The translations under genes and the position numbers were made by a program. This document shows positions 25,801 through 34,084 of a stretch of 64,000 nt of DNA, piece by piece. Positions within the stretch are counted from its first letter, which is position 1. Each line of letters opens with the position of its first letter. Below the pieces are notes generated by a model that was given only the letters and a program-made list of their open reading frames with translations, searched no databases and had not been told where the DNA came from. The stretch covers positions 221,186-285,185 of the forward strand of contig JBJMLO010000024.1 of the NCBI GenBank assembly GCA_045805265.1, in the 5' to 3' direction. Origin of the DNA: JBJMLO01 sp045805265 (GTDB lineage: Bacteria > Actinomycetota > UBA4738 > JACQTL01).

Positions 25801-28164
25801 CCCCTCGATCTCGTCGATCTCCTTGGCGCCGACGGCGCCGAGCGCGTCCTCCATTGCATCGGCGAAGGACATCGAGCGGCCCCGGCTCCATGCCGCGTTC
25901 CAGGACGCCTCCCCCAGCTCGGCGCGTGCCCCGGCCAGCGAGCGGGCGATCAGCGCCTCGTCCTCGGGCATGGGCTCCATCGCGATCGTCTCGCGCACGG
26001 ACTTCGCCGCCCCTGCGACCCGAGCCGCGCGGTCGGGCTCGCCCCGCGCCGCGTGGACGGCGGAGATGCGTTCCAGTCCCTCGGCGATCCCCCACGTGTC
26101 GGCCAGCTCGACCGACAGTCCGAGGCTCGTGGCCGTGAGCGATCGCGCCCGCTCGACGTCGCCCCCCTGGAGCGCGGGGTACGCGAGGTATCCGAGCACC
26201 CTCGCGGAGAAGTGCGCGTCGCCGAGCTCGCGATAGAGGGCCAGCGCCTCTTCGAACAGCGCCTGCCCTTGCTCCGCGTCTCCGACCAGCAGCTCCGCCG
26301 TTCCGAGGTTGAACAGGGAAGTGGCGAGGAGCCACTGGGGACCGACCTCCCGGCAGATCGCCAGGGCCTCCCGGAACGGATCGATCGCCTCCGCGTAGCG
26401 TTCGCGGGCGGTCGCCACCTTTCCGAGAATCGTGAGCCCGTTGCGCACCCCGAGTCGATCGCCGAGGCGGAGGGCCGACTCGTGCAACTCCACGCCGATG
26501 GATTCCGAGCGGTCGAAGTCGCCCTGGTGATAGGCGAGCCAGCCGGCGCCCCACAGCGCCTTGCCCCGCGCCGGCGCGTCGGCAGCGACATCGAGCCCGA
26601 GCGCCGCCTCCAGCCACGACCGGCCCTCGGTGACGTCCCCCCGGTGGCGCCAGAACTGCCACAGGGCGCCCGAGAGTCGAAGGGCCGTGTCGGTCTCGCC
26701 GTGGGCGATGGACCACCGCAGCGCGGCCCGGAGGTTCTCGTGGTCGTCGTCGAGGCGCCGGAACCACGCGCCCTGCTCGGTCCCCCCGAGCTCGGGCTCG
26801 GCCTCCTCCGCGAGTCGCAGGAAACAGTCCGCGTGGCGCCGCCCGAGCGCGTCCGAGTCCCCGCCAGCGTCCCGCCGCTCGGCCGCGTACTCGTGGATCA
26901 CGTCCAGCATGCCGTACCGGGGTTCCGCTCCCGACGCCCCCGACAGGAACACGAGGCTCTTGTCCACGAGTGCGCTGGTTCCTGCAAGGACGTCCCGTCC
27001 CTGGCCACCGGCATCGCACACGGTCTCCGCGGCCTCCAGCGTCCACCCACCGGCGAAGATCGAGAGCCGCCGGAACAGCTCCCGCTCCGGCGCCTCGAGG
27101 AGCTCGTAGCTCCACGCGACGGTGTCGCGCATGGCCTGCTGGCGCTGCGGCAGGTCCCGCGGCCCACCGACCAGCACACGCAACCGGTTCTCGAGCTGGT
27201 CCCGGAGCGCCCGCAGCGGGAGGTGCTTGACCCGCGCGGCGGCCAGCTCGATGGCGAGGGGCAGTCCATCCACCCGCCGGCAGATGTCGGCGACGACCGG
27301 ACCCGTCTCGTCGTCGAGCACGAGGTCGGGCTTCGCCGCCCGCGCCCGCTCCACGAACAGGGCGATGGCCGAGTACCCGGACAGCTCCCCGACGTGGGGG
27401 AGCCTGGCGTCGGCGGGGAGGTCGAGGGGGCTCAGGGCGAGCTCGCGCTCGGCCCGCAGGCGCAGGGGCGCCTGGCTGGTGACGAGCGCGGTGACGCGCG
27501 GGCAGGTGGCCAGGAGGTCGCCGATCAGCGGCGCCGCGTCGAGCACGTGCTCGAACGTGTCGAGCACGAGGAGCGCGTGGCGGTCGCGGAGATGGTCCAG
27601 CAACACCTCAGCCGGCGAGTCGCTCGTCTGCGTCACGCCGACCGCGTGCGCCACGATGGCGGCCACCAGCCCGGCATCGCGGTTCGCGGCCAGCGGGACG
27701 AAGAAGGTGCCGTCCTCGAATTCGTCGCGGGTCCTGACGGCAGCCTCGACTGCCAGCCTGGTCTTGCCGATCCCTCCGGGCCCGGTGATCGTGAGCAGCC
27801 GGATGTCCGGCGATCCGAGTGCCGAGCGGACGGCCTCCAGCTCGCTCCCACGGCCGGTGAGGCGCGTCGGCTGAACGGGAACGGCTCCGGCCATGGCGCG
27901 AGGCCCGGCGCCGGGCGGTTCGGCCAACCGGGCCCGCCGCGGCCCGCGGGCGACGGACTCGAACCTCGTCCGGCCCTCGTCCTCCAGACCGAGCGCCACG
28001 GCCAGCCGCTCCGCCGTGTCCCGGTAGACGGCGGACCGCAGGCCGCGCTCCACGTCGCTGACCGTGCGCGCGCTGATCCCGGCGCGCTCGGCGAGCTCCT
28101 CCTGGGTGAGGCCCGCCGAAGCCCTGAGCTGCCGCAGGAGCGGGCCGAGCTCTTCCGCTTCCAT
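25795..28164 (-). CDS. XRE-type HTH - STAND ATPase - TPR transcriptional regulator
   Basis: A 789-aa regulator. An XRE helix-turn-helix (residues 6-60, with LRASAGLTQEELAERAGIS) is followed by an AAA/STAND ATPase (Walker A GPGGIGKTR near 128-136; Walker B ALLVLDTFEHV; GLPLAIELAAARVK motif) and a TPR-rich C-terminal part (about 480-760). This is the layout of AfsR/SARP-like signal-integrating regulators with an XRE DNA-binding head. ATG at 28164 is where HTH homology starts; the preceding frame is low-complexity. The ligand and target genes are unknown. A cyclase-tail relic follows its stop. Confidence 0.85.
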   Translation of the reverse strand: MEAEELGPLLRQLRASAGLTQEELAERAGISARTVSDVERGLRSAVYRDTAERLAVALGLEDEGRTRFESVARGPRRARLAEPPGAGPRAMAGAVPVQPTRLTGRGSELEAVRSALGSPDIRLLTITGPGGIGKTRLAVEAAVRTRDEFEDGTFFVPLAANRDAGLVAAIVAHAVGVTQTSDSPAEVLLDHLRDRHALLVLDTFEHVLDAAPLIGDLLATCPRVTALVTSQAPLRLRAERELALSPLDLPADARLPHVGELSGYSAIALFVERARAAKPDLVLDDETGPVVADICRRVDGLPLAIELAAARVKHLPLRALRDQLENRLRVLVGGPRDLPQRQQAMRDTVAWSYELLEAPERELFRRLSIFAGGWTLEAAETVCDAGGQGRDVLAGTSALVDKSLVFLSGASGAEPRYGMLDVIHEYAAERRDAGGDSDALGRRHADCFLRLAEEAEPELGGTEQGAWFRRLDDDHENLRAALRWSIAHGETDTALRLSGALWQFWRHRGDVTEGRSWLEAALGLDVAADAPARGKALWGAGWLAYHQGDFDRSESIGVELHESALRLGDRLGVRNGLTILGKVATARERYAEAIDPFREALAICREVGPQWLLATSLFNLGTAELLVGDAEQGQALFEEALALYRELGDAHFSARVLGYLAYPALQGGDVERARSLTATSLGLSVELADTWGIAEGLERISAVHAARGEPDRAARVAGAAKSVRETIAMEPMPEDEALIARSLAGARAELGEASWNAAWSRGRSMSFADAMEDALGAVGAKEIDEIEGP

Positions 28165-28312
28165 CCTCGTGAGTGTGGCTCCCGGCTGATCGTACGACGA
28201 GCCCGGGCGGCAACTCGGTGAGGAACTCGGTGAGCCGAGCCGGTGGATCCTTCGTGGACCGGCCCGGTGCGGCCCGGCAGACTGCGGGCGTCGCCGAGAG
28301 GAGGAGGACGCC

Positions 28313-28744
28313 ATGGGAACCGAGGGCAACAAGGACGTCGCCCGCCGCTACTACGAGGAGGTGCTGAACGGAGGAGACCTCGCCGTCCTGGACGAGCTGG
28401 CCGTCCCGGACTACGAGGAGCACGATCCCCTGCCGGGGCAGGGCACCGGCCGAGCCGGGCTCGAGGACCGGGTTCGGATGCTGCGCTCCGCGTTCGACCC
28501 GCACTTCACGATCGAGGACGTCATCGCGGAGGGCGACCGGGTCGTGGTGCGGTGGACGAACGACGGGACTCACGTCGGCGAGTTCATGGGGATGCCGCCG
28601 TCCGGCAGGTCGTTCTCGATCGCGGGCGTCGACATCCACCGGATCCGCGACGGAAAGCTGGCCGAGCACTGGCACGTGGTGGACCAGCTGTCGATGCTGC
28701 AGCAGCTCGGGTTCATTCCGGCACCCGACGGGGCCTCGGCGTAG
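28313..28744 (+). CDS. SnoaL-like ester cyclase family protein
   Basis: A 143-aa SnoaL/NTF2-like cone-fold protein. The N-terminal helix VARRYYEEVLNGGD, EHDPLPGQGTGR, the GMPPSGRSFSIAGVDIHRIRDGK strand block and EHWHVVDQLSMLQQLG are all typical. Members include polyketide cyclases, but many have unknown substrates. GAGGAGGA precedes the ATG. It is divergent from the XRE/AAA/TPR regulator, which may control it. Confidence 0.8.
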   Translation: MGTEGNKDVARRYYEEVLNGGDLAVLDELAVPDYEEHDPLPGQGTGRAGLEDRVRMLRSAFDPHFTIEDVIAEGDRVVVRWTNDGTHVGEFMGMPPSGRSFSIAGVDIHRIRDGKLAEHWHVVDQLSMLQQLGFIPAPDGASA

Positions 28745-28777
28745 CCGATCGCCGGTGCCCGTGCCGAGCGGGCGGGG

Positions 28778-30433
28778 CTACCCGGGCGGGTGGGGCGCCA
28801 CCCGCCCGGCGACCACTCGATCCACCGCTGCGACGCTCACCGGGTTCCCACTCAGGGCGCGGAGGAACCTGTCCCGGGTCAGCAGGTAGGTGAGGACGTC
28901 CGTCCGGGCCACCACCGACGCCGTCCTGGCCACGTCTCGAATCAGCGCGATCTCGCCGAACGAGTCGCCGGCGTCGAGCACGGCGACCACGCGGGACCCC
29001 CGGGACACCTCCACGGAGCCACGGGCGATCAAGTAGAAGTGGTCCCCGGCGTCACCCTCGCGGATGATCGCGGTGCCGGCCGCGTACTCGTTCGGCTCCG
29101 CGCTCGTCGCGAGCCGCTCCAGCGACAGCGGGGCGAGCGGGGCGAACATCGGGACGCCCCGCAGCAGCTCCACGATCTCGCCGGGGACCTCGGCTCGCGT
29201 CTCGATGCGGCGGAGCGAGAACCAGCACGCCCCCGTGATGGCCGGGAGCAGCAGCCCCGTGACCAGCAGCGCGCCGCGGCCCCCCAGCGCGGCGACGAGG
29301 ATCGCGGCCATGCCCGAGCCGATCGCGAGGGCGGCCATGTACAGCCCCTCCATGACGCCGAACGCGCGCGCCAGCAGGTCGGCGCTGACCGCCCGCTGGA
29401 GGAGCGACCGGCCGGCCACGTCCATCACCACGCGGCCCACGCCGGCGATCGCGAGCATCGCGGCGGCGAGCCCGGCGCCGGGACGCCAGGCGACCAGGGC
29501 GAGCGGCGCCCCGAGCAGGACCGCCCCCACCGCGAGCGACGGCGTGAGCCGCCGCCGCGTCACCAGCAAGAATCCCGCTCCGCTCCCGAGCACCCCGCCG
29601 ACGCCGAGGGCGGCCGTGAGGAATCCCGGCGCTCCCGTCCCCAGGTGCAGCAGGGAGATCGCCAGGACCACGGCCAGGACGTCGAGCGCGCCGGTCACGA
29701 TGGCCTCGGAGGCCACCAGCCCCACGAGGAGGGCGGCGTCCGGCTGTCGCGCCAGCCGGCGGAGCCCGTCCACCGACTGCTGCAGCACGGGCTGGCGGCT
29801 CCCTTCGGCGAACGCGTGCTCCTCGGAGATCGAGACGCGACCGATCAGGATGGCCGACAGACCGACCAGGCCCGCCATCGCCAGGAACACGACGCCCGGC
29901 CCGGCGACGGCGATGAGGACTCCCGCGGTCGCCGGGCCGATCACGAGGCTGGCGCTCTCGATGGCCCCGGAGGCCACGTTCACCGCGACGAGCTCCTGGG
30001 GTCGTTCGACGAGCAGCGGGGCGATCGACCCCTGGGCCGGGCGCGTGAAGGTGACGCTGACCGCGGCCAGGACCGCCGCCGCGTAGACCGCGACGACGGG
30101 GGCGTGCCCCAGCATCAGCGCACCCGTCGCGCCGGAGGCGGTCGCCTGCACGAGGTAGCCGTACAGCAGGAAGCGGGCACGGCCGTACCGGTCGCCGAAG
30201 GCGGCCGCGAGGGGGGCCGCGATCGCCGAGGGGACGAGCTGTACGACCGCGATGACGCCGGCCTCCGTCGCCCCGCCCTGTTCGTACGCGAACACCAGGA
30301 TGGCGACCCACGTCGCCAGCTCGGCCACCGAGAACCCGGCGAACGCGAGCTCGATCCGCCGGAGCGGCCGGCTCCGCAGCACGGCGGCGAACACCGACGC
30401 CGCCTCGGGCAGCCGCGCCCCAACCCTGGTCAC
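28778..30433 (-). CDS. MFS transporter with C-terminal cyclic-nucleotide-binding domain
   Basis: A 551-aa fusion. Residues ~20-408 form 12 predicted membrane helices of an MFS exporter type, with the loop motif GDRYGRARFLLYG after helix 2. Residues ~425-540 form a cNMP-binding domain whose phosphate cassette FGEIALIRDVARTASV keeps Glu494 and Arg503, the residues that hold the cyclic phosphate in CAP-like domains. The fusion implies gating of transport by cAMP/cGMP or a related ligand. GTG at 30433 after GGGGG is chosen; ATG 30481 is possible. It is divergent from a stand-alone cNMP domain and the decarboxylase-cNMP fusion. Confidence 0.85.
   Translation of the reverse strand: MTRVGARLPEAASVFAAVLRSRPLRRIELAFAGFSVAELATWVAILVFAYEQGGATEAGVIAVVQLVPSAIAAPLAAAFGDRYGRARFLLYGYLVQATASGATGALMLGHAPVVAVYAAAVLAAVSVTFTRPAQGSIAPLLVERPQELVAVNVASGAIESASLVIGPATAGVLIAVAGPGVVFLAMAGLVGLSAILIGRVSISEEHAFAEGSRQPVLQQSVDGLRRLARQPDAALLVGLVASEAIVTGALDVLAVVLAISLLHLGTGAPGFLTAALGVGGVLGSGAGFLLVTRRRLTPSLAVGAVLLGAPLALVAWRPGAGLAAAMLAIAGVGRVVMDVAGRSLLQRAVSADLLARAFGVMEGLYMAALAIGSGMAAILVAALGGRGALLVTGLLLPAITGACWFSLRRIETRAEVPGEIVELLRGVPMFAPLAPLSLERLATSAEPNEYAAGTAIIREGDAGDHFYLIARGSVEVSRGSRVVAVLDAGDSFGEIALIRDVARTASVVARTDVLTYLLTRDRFLRALSGNPVSVAAVDRVVAGRVAPHPPG
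28782..28809. terminator. Strong hairpin between convergent genes
   Basis: A perfect 12-bp stem (CCGGGCGGGTGG / CCACCCGCCCGG) with a GGCG loop, between the converging SnoaL-like and MFS-cNMP genes and overlapping the last codons of the latter. There is no T-run on either side, so it may act as a bidirectional Rho-aided terminator. Confidence 0.5.
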
Positions 30434-30580
30434 AGCCCCCGGAGCATGGCACACGGGTCGTTCCGGGCGGAAGGGGAACATCGGCGCCCACCGATACCGC
30501 CGCTTTCGGGGCATTGCGCCCGTTCGGCGCGAGGTCCATGCTCCATTCCGATCCGACAACGACGCCGAAGGCGGGGCGGC

Positions 30581-31009
30581 ATGCGGGACGAATCGACACT
30601 GGACCTCGCCGCGGTGCCGCTGTTCGAGCCGCTCTCCGACCGACAGCGCCGCCTCATCCGGCTGGCGGGAACTGAGCGGGACTTCGCGCCGGGCGCGACC
30701 GTCCTGGCCGAGGGCGCCCCGGGAGACGACCTCTACGTGGTCCTGGCGGGACGGGCGGCGGCTCTCCGCCGCGGGCGCTCCGTCGGTGGGTTCGGCCCCG
30801 GGGACGTGTTCGGGGAAACCGCCGCGGTGGCCGGTGGACCGAGGACCGCGACGGTCGTGGCCGAGACCGGGCTCCGATGCCTCGTCGTGCCCCGGGCCCG
30901 GCTGAAGAAGGAGCTCGCCGGAGCGCCGCGGGCCGCCTGGCTCCTGCTCGAGACCCTCGGGCGGCGCAGCCAGCGGATGCTGGGGGAGGACCAAGCCGAT
31001 GGCGGCTGA
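30581..31009 (+). CDS. Stand-alone cyclic-nucleotide-binding domain protein
   Basis: A 142-aa protein that is essentially one cNMP-binding domain: LFEPLSDRQRRLIRLAG lead helix, GAPGDDLYVVLAGRA beta-roll and phosphate cassette FGETAAVAGGPRTATV with Glu79 and Arg88 kept. There is no HTH or effector domain, so it could act as a regulatory subunit. Its end overlaps the next gene by 11 bp, which ties it tightly to the decarboxylase-cNMP fusion. It is divergent from the MFS-cNMP gene across about 150 bp. Confidence 0.82.
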   Translation: MRDESTLDLAAVPLFEPLSDRQRRLIRLAGTERDFAPGATVLAEGAPGDDLYVVLAGRAAALRRGRSVGGFGPGDVFGETAAVAGGPRTATVVAETGLRCLVVPRARLKKELAGAPRAAWLLLETLGRRSQRMLGEDQADGG

Positions 31010-32939
31010 CGAGAGCGGCCCGCCCCGCACGGACCGGCAGCCGGGCCTGGTCGCCGGCAGCCCGCTGAGCGTCGACCTGGAGACCATGCGACAGATGGGC
31101 TACCGGACCATCGACCTCCTGGTCGACCGGGCCGCCGCCGAGCGCGAGGCGCCGACGCTCCGCACGGCATCCCGGGAGGAGATGGAGGCCCGGGTGCCCG
31201 CCGAACCGAGCGCGCAGGGTATCCCCTTCGACGACATCCTCGATCGCCTGGCCACCGACGTGCTGCCGTTCGCCGCGCGGTGGGACCACCCGCGGTTCTT
31301 CGGGTACATCCCCGGGTCCGGGACCTGGCCGGGCGTCCTGGGCGACCTCGTCGCCAGCGCCTGCAACTTCGACACGGGGTCCTGGCGGGAGTCGGCGGGG
31401 CCGAGCCAGGTGGAGCTCACGGTGCTCGACTGGTTCAAGGACTGGATCGGGTACCCGGCGGAGGCGTCGGGCGTCCTGGTCAGCGGGGGCTCCGCGGCGA
31501 ACATGACGGCGCTGGCCTGTGCGCGCGAGGCCCGGCTGGGCCCCATGTCCGAGCGCGCCGTCGCGTACATGTCCGACCAGGCCCACTCCTCGATGGCTCG
31601 GGCGGCGCGGATCCTCGGGTTCCGTCCGGAGCAGGTGCGGATCCTCCCGTCGGACGAGCGGTCGCGACTGTCGCCGGACGTCCTGCGCCGGGCGATGGAT
31701 GCCGACACCCGCGCCGGGCTCACGCCGCTGTTCGTCGCCGCCGCGGCCGGGTCGACCAGCACCGGGGCGGTCGATCCGCTCGAGGAGCTCGCCGGGACGT
31801 GCGAGGAGCGCGGCGTGTGGCTGCACGTCGACGCCGCCTACGGCGGGTTCGCCGTCTTGACGGAGCGCGGCAGCGAATGGCTCCGGGGGCTCGGGCTGGC
31901 CGATTCCGTGACGCTCGACCCGCACAAGTGGCTGTACCAGCCGTTCGAGGTCGGGTGTCTGCTCGTTCGCGACGGCCCCCTGCTGCGCCGGGCCTTCGAG
32001 ATCACCCCGGACTACCTGAAGGACATGCTGGTCGTCGGGCGCGAGGTGAGCTTCGCGAACTACGGGATGCAGCTCAGCAGGATGGCGCGGGCCCTCAAGG
32101 TGTGGGTCTCGATCAGCTACTTCGGCGTGGATGCCTTCCGCAGCGCCATCGACCGCTCGATCGACCTCGCGCGGATGGCCGAGGAGCGGATCCGTTCCTC
32201 GGAGCGACTCGAGCTGCTCGCGCCGGCGTCGCTCGGCGTCGTGTGCTTCCGCCGGTCGTTCGAGGGCGCGGGCGACGACGGGGTCGTCGAACGGATGAAC
32301 GGCGAGGTCGTCCGACGCCTCGTCGCCAGCGGCCGGGGGCTGGTGTCCTCGACCCGTCTCCGGGGCCGGTTCGCGCTGCGGATGTGCGTGATGAACCACA
32401 CGAGCACGGCCGAGGACGTCGAGGAGGTGCTCGCCTTGATCGAGGACGTCCGCGTGGAGCCGCCCTCCGGCCCCGCCCCGGCGCCGGCCGACGAGCGCGA
32501 GCCCGGCGTCCGCCAGGCCTGGCTGGAGCGGCGCTCCGCCGACGCGATCGCGGGGCTGGGCCTGTTCCGGGACCTCGACGAGGAGCAGCGGGGCCGGCTC
32601 CGGGAGGCGGCATGGGAGACCGTCGTGCCGCCGGGATCGGAGATCGTCCAGGCTTGGGAGTTCGCCCGCGAGTTCTACGTGATCCTCGAGGGCGAGGTCT
32701 CGGTGGAGGTCGACGGCCACGAGGTCGCATCGCTCGGCCCGGGAGCGTTCTTCGGCGAGGTGGCCGCCCTGGACTGGGGAGCCGGCTACGGGTACCCCCG
32801 AACCGCGTCGGTGACGGCGTCGTCGGTCACCCATCTGCTGGTGGTGCCGGGTTCCCTGCTCAACGAGCTGGTCCGCGACGCGCCGGCGTTCGGCGAGATC
32901 GTCCGCCAGGCGATGGCGCTCCGGCTGTCCGGGACCTGA
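30999..32939 (+). CDS. PLP-dependent amino acid decarboxylase fused to a cNMP-binding domain
   Basis: A 646-aa fusion. Residues ~20-485 are a group II PLP decarboxylase (aromatic-L-amino-acid/glutamate decarboxylase family): PLP-lysine Lys310 in DPHKWLYQP, His196 in DQAHSS stacking on the ring, Asp278 in HVDAAYGG. Residues ~518-640 are a cNMP-binding domain with GPGAFFGEVAALD and PRTASV, keeping Glu587 and Arg601, with a longer Gly/Tyr insert between them. A Pro-rich linker (488-500) joins the two. The predicted reaction is CO2 release from an aromatic or related amino acid to give an amine, possibly controlled by cAMP/cGMP. It overlaps the preceding cNMP gene. The substrate is not certain. 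Confidence 0.85.
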   Translation: MAADESGPPRTDRQPGLVAGSPLSVDLETMRQMGYRTIDLLVDRAAAEREAPTLRTASREEMEARVPAEPSAQGIPFDDILDRLATDVLPFAARWDHPRFFGYIPGSGTWPGVLGDLVASACNFDTGSWRESAGPSQVELTVLDWFKDWIGYPAEASGVLVSGGSAANMTALACAREARLGPMSERAVAYMSDQAHSSMARAARILGFRPEQVRILPSDERSRLSPDVLRRAMDADTRAGLTPLFVAAAAGSTSTGAVDPLEELAGTCEERGVWLHVDAAYGGFAVLTERGSEWLRGLGLADSVTLDPHKWLYQPFEVGCLLVRDGPLLRRAFEITPDYLKDMLVVGREVSFANYGMQLSRMARALKVWVSISYFGVDAFRSAIDRSIDLARMAEERIRSSERLELLAPASLGVVCFRRSFEGAGDDGVVERMNGEVVRRLVASGRGLVSSTRLRGRFALRMCVMNHTSTAEDVEEVLALIEDVRVEPPSGPAPAPADEREPGVRQAWLERRSADAIAGLGLFRDLDEEQRGRLREAAWETVVPPGSEIVQAWEFAREFYVILEGEVSVEVDGHEVASLGPGAFFGEVAALDWGAGYGYPRTASVTASSVTHLLVVPGSLLNELVRDAPAFGEIVRQAMALRLSGT

Positions 32940-32957
32940 CGCGAAGGAGCCCGGGGC

Positions 32958-32985
32958 TCAGGTCTCGATCGGCGACATGTCCGCG
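32958..32985. repeat. 28-bp sequence repeated at 48258-48285
   Basis: The 3' terminal 28 bp of the aldo-keto reductase gene (coding for the last eight residues, stop included) occur again without mismatch at 48258-48285, next to an IS110 transposase remnant. Confidence 0.8.
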
Positions 32986-33938
32986 TATCGTTCGCCCGCG
33001 GTCGCGCCCGCCGGAAAGGCCTCCTCCAGGTGCCGGAGGTCCTCCTCCGTGAGGTGCACCTCGAGCGCGCCGGCGTTGTCCTCGAGGTAGCGGACCCGCT
33101 TCGTTCCGGGGATGGGAACGATGTCCTCCCCCCGATGAAGCACCCAGGCCAGCGCGAGCTGCGCCGGCGTGCACTTCTGTTCCTCGGCGATCCGGCGTAC
33201 CCGATCCGCGAGGTCCAGGTTCCGCTGGAAGTTCTCGCCCTGGAATCGCGGGTTGGCGCGCCGGAAGTCGTCCGCTTCCAGGTCGTCCGGTGACCGGAAG
33301 CGACCGGTCAGGAACCCCCGCCCGAGCGGGGAGTAGGCCACGAACCCGATGCCGAGCTCGCGCACGGTGGGCAGGATCTCGTCCTCGGGATCGCGGGTCC
33401 ACAACGAGTACTCCGTCTGCAGGGCGGAGATCGGATGCACCGCATGGGCTCGCCGGATCGTCGCGGCCGACGCCTCGGAGAGCCCCAGGTACCGGACCTT
33501 CCCGGAGGCGACCAGCTCGGCCATCGCGCCGACCGTCTCCTCGATCGGCACCTGCTGGTCCACGCGGTGCTGGTAGTAGAGATCGATGTGGTCGGTGCCG
33601 AGCCGCTCGAGCGAGGCGTCGCATGCCCCGCGGACGTACTGCGCATCCCCCCGGATGCCGAGCCGCTCGCCCTGCTCGCCGCGGACGTTGCCGAACTTCG
33701 TGGCCACCACGACCTCGTCCCGCCGGCCCGCGATCGCCTTCCCCACGAGCATCTCGTTCGTGAACGGCCCGTATGCGTCCGCCGTGTCGAGGAAGTCGAT
33801 CCCGAGCTCGAGCGCCCGATCGATCGTGGCCATCGCCTCGCCCTCGTCGGCCTGGCCGTAGAACTCGGACATGCCCATGCAGCCGAGGCCGAGAGCCGAC
33901 ACCCGCAGTCCCTGCGCTCCCAGCGCGCGGTGCTCCAT
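32958..33938 (-). CDS. Aldo-keto reductase
   Basis: A 326-aa AKR of the YajO/Tas-like type. The catalytic tetrad is Asp51 and Tyr56 (DTADAYG), Lys81 (TKFG) and His124 (YYQHR). The NADPH-binding C-terminal part has IPGTKRVRYLEDNAGA. It reduces aldehydes/ketones with NADPH; the substrate is unknown. ATG at 33938 follows AGGAGG by 7 nt. The last 28 bp of this gene reappear exactly at 48258-48285, and a diverged internal piece of an AKR gene lies at 52528-52572. Confidence 0.9.
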   Translation of the reverse strand: MEHRALGAQGLRVSALGLGCMGMSEFYGQADEGEAMATIDRALELGIDFLDTADAYGPFTNEMLVGKAIAGRRDEVVVATKFGNVRGEQGERLGIRGDAQYVRGACDASLERLGTDHIDLYYQHRVDQQVPIEETVGAMAELVASGKVRYLGLSEASAATIRRAHAVHPISALQTEYSLWTRDPEDEILPTVRELGIGFVAYSPLGRGFLTGRFRSPDDLEADDFRRANPRFQGENFQRNLDLADRVRRIAEEQKCTPAQLALAWVLHRGEDIVPIPGTKRVRYLEDNAGALEVHLTEEDLRHLEEAFPAGATAGERYADMSPIET

Positions 33939-34084
33939 GCGATTCCTCCTGAGGTCGGGGGGGCGCCCTTCCAGCCTACGACCGCCGAGACTCGGGCTCC
34001 GAGCCGGGACAAATCGGGCGTACAATCCGCGGGCCCGGGGGGGAAAGGGCACGTTCCGGCCCGGTCACCGCGAGAGGAGAATCC

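Noticed and set aside
32947..32959. GAGCCC-G-GGGCTC palindrome as terminator
   Set aside because: One-base loop and no T-run; such short GC palindromes are expected by chance at this base composition.
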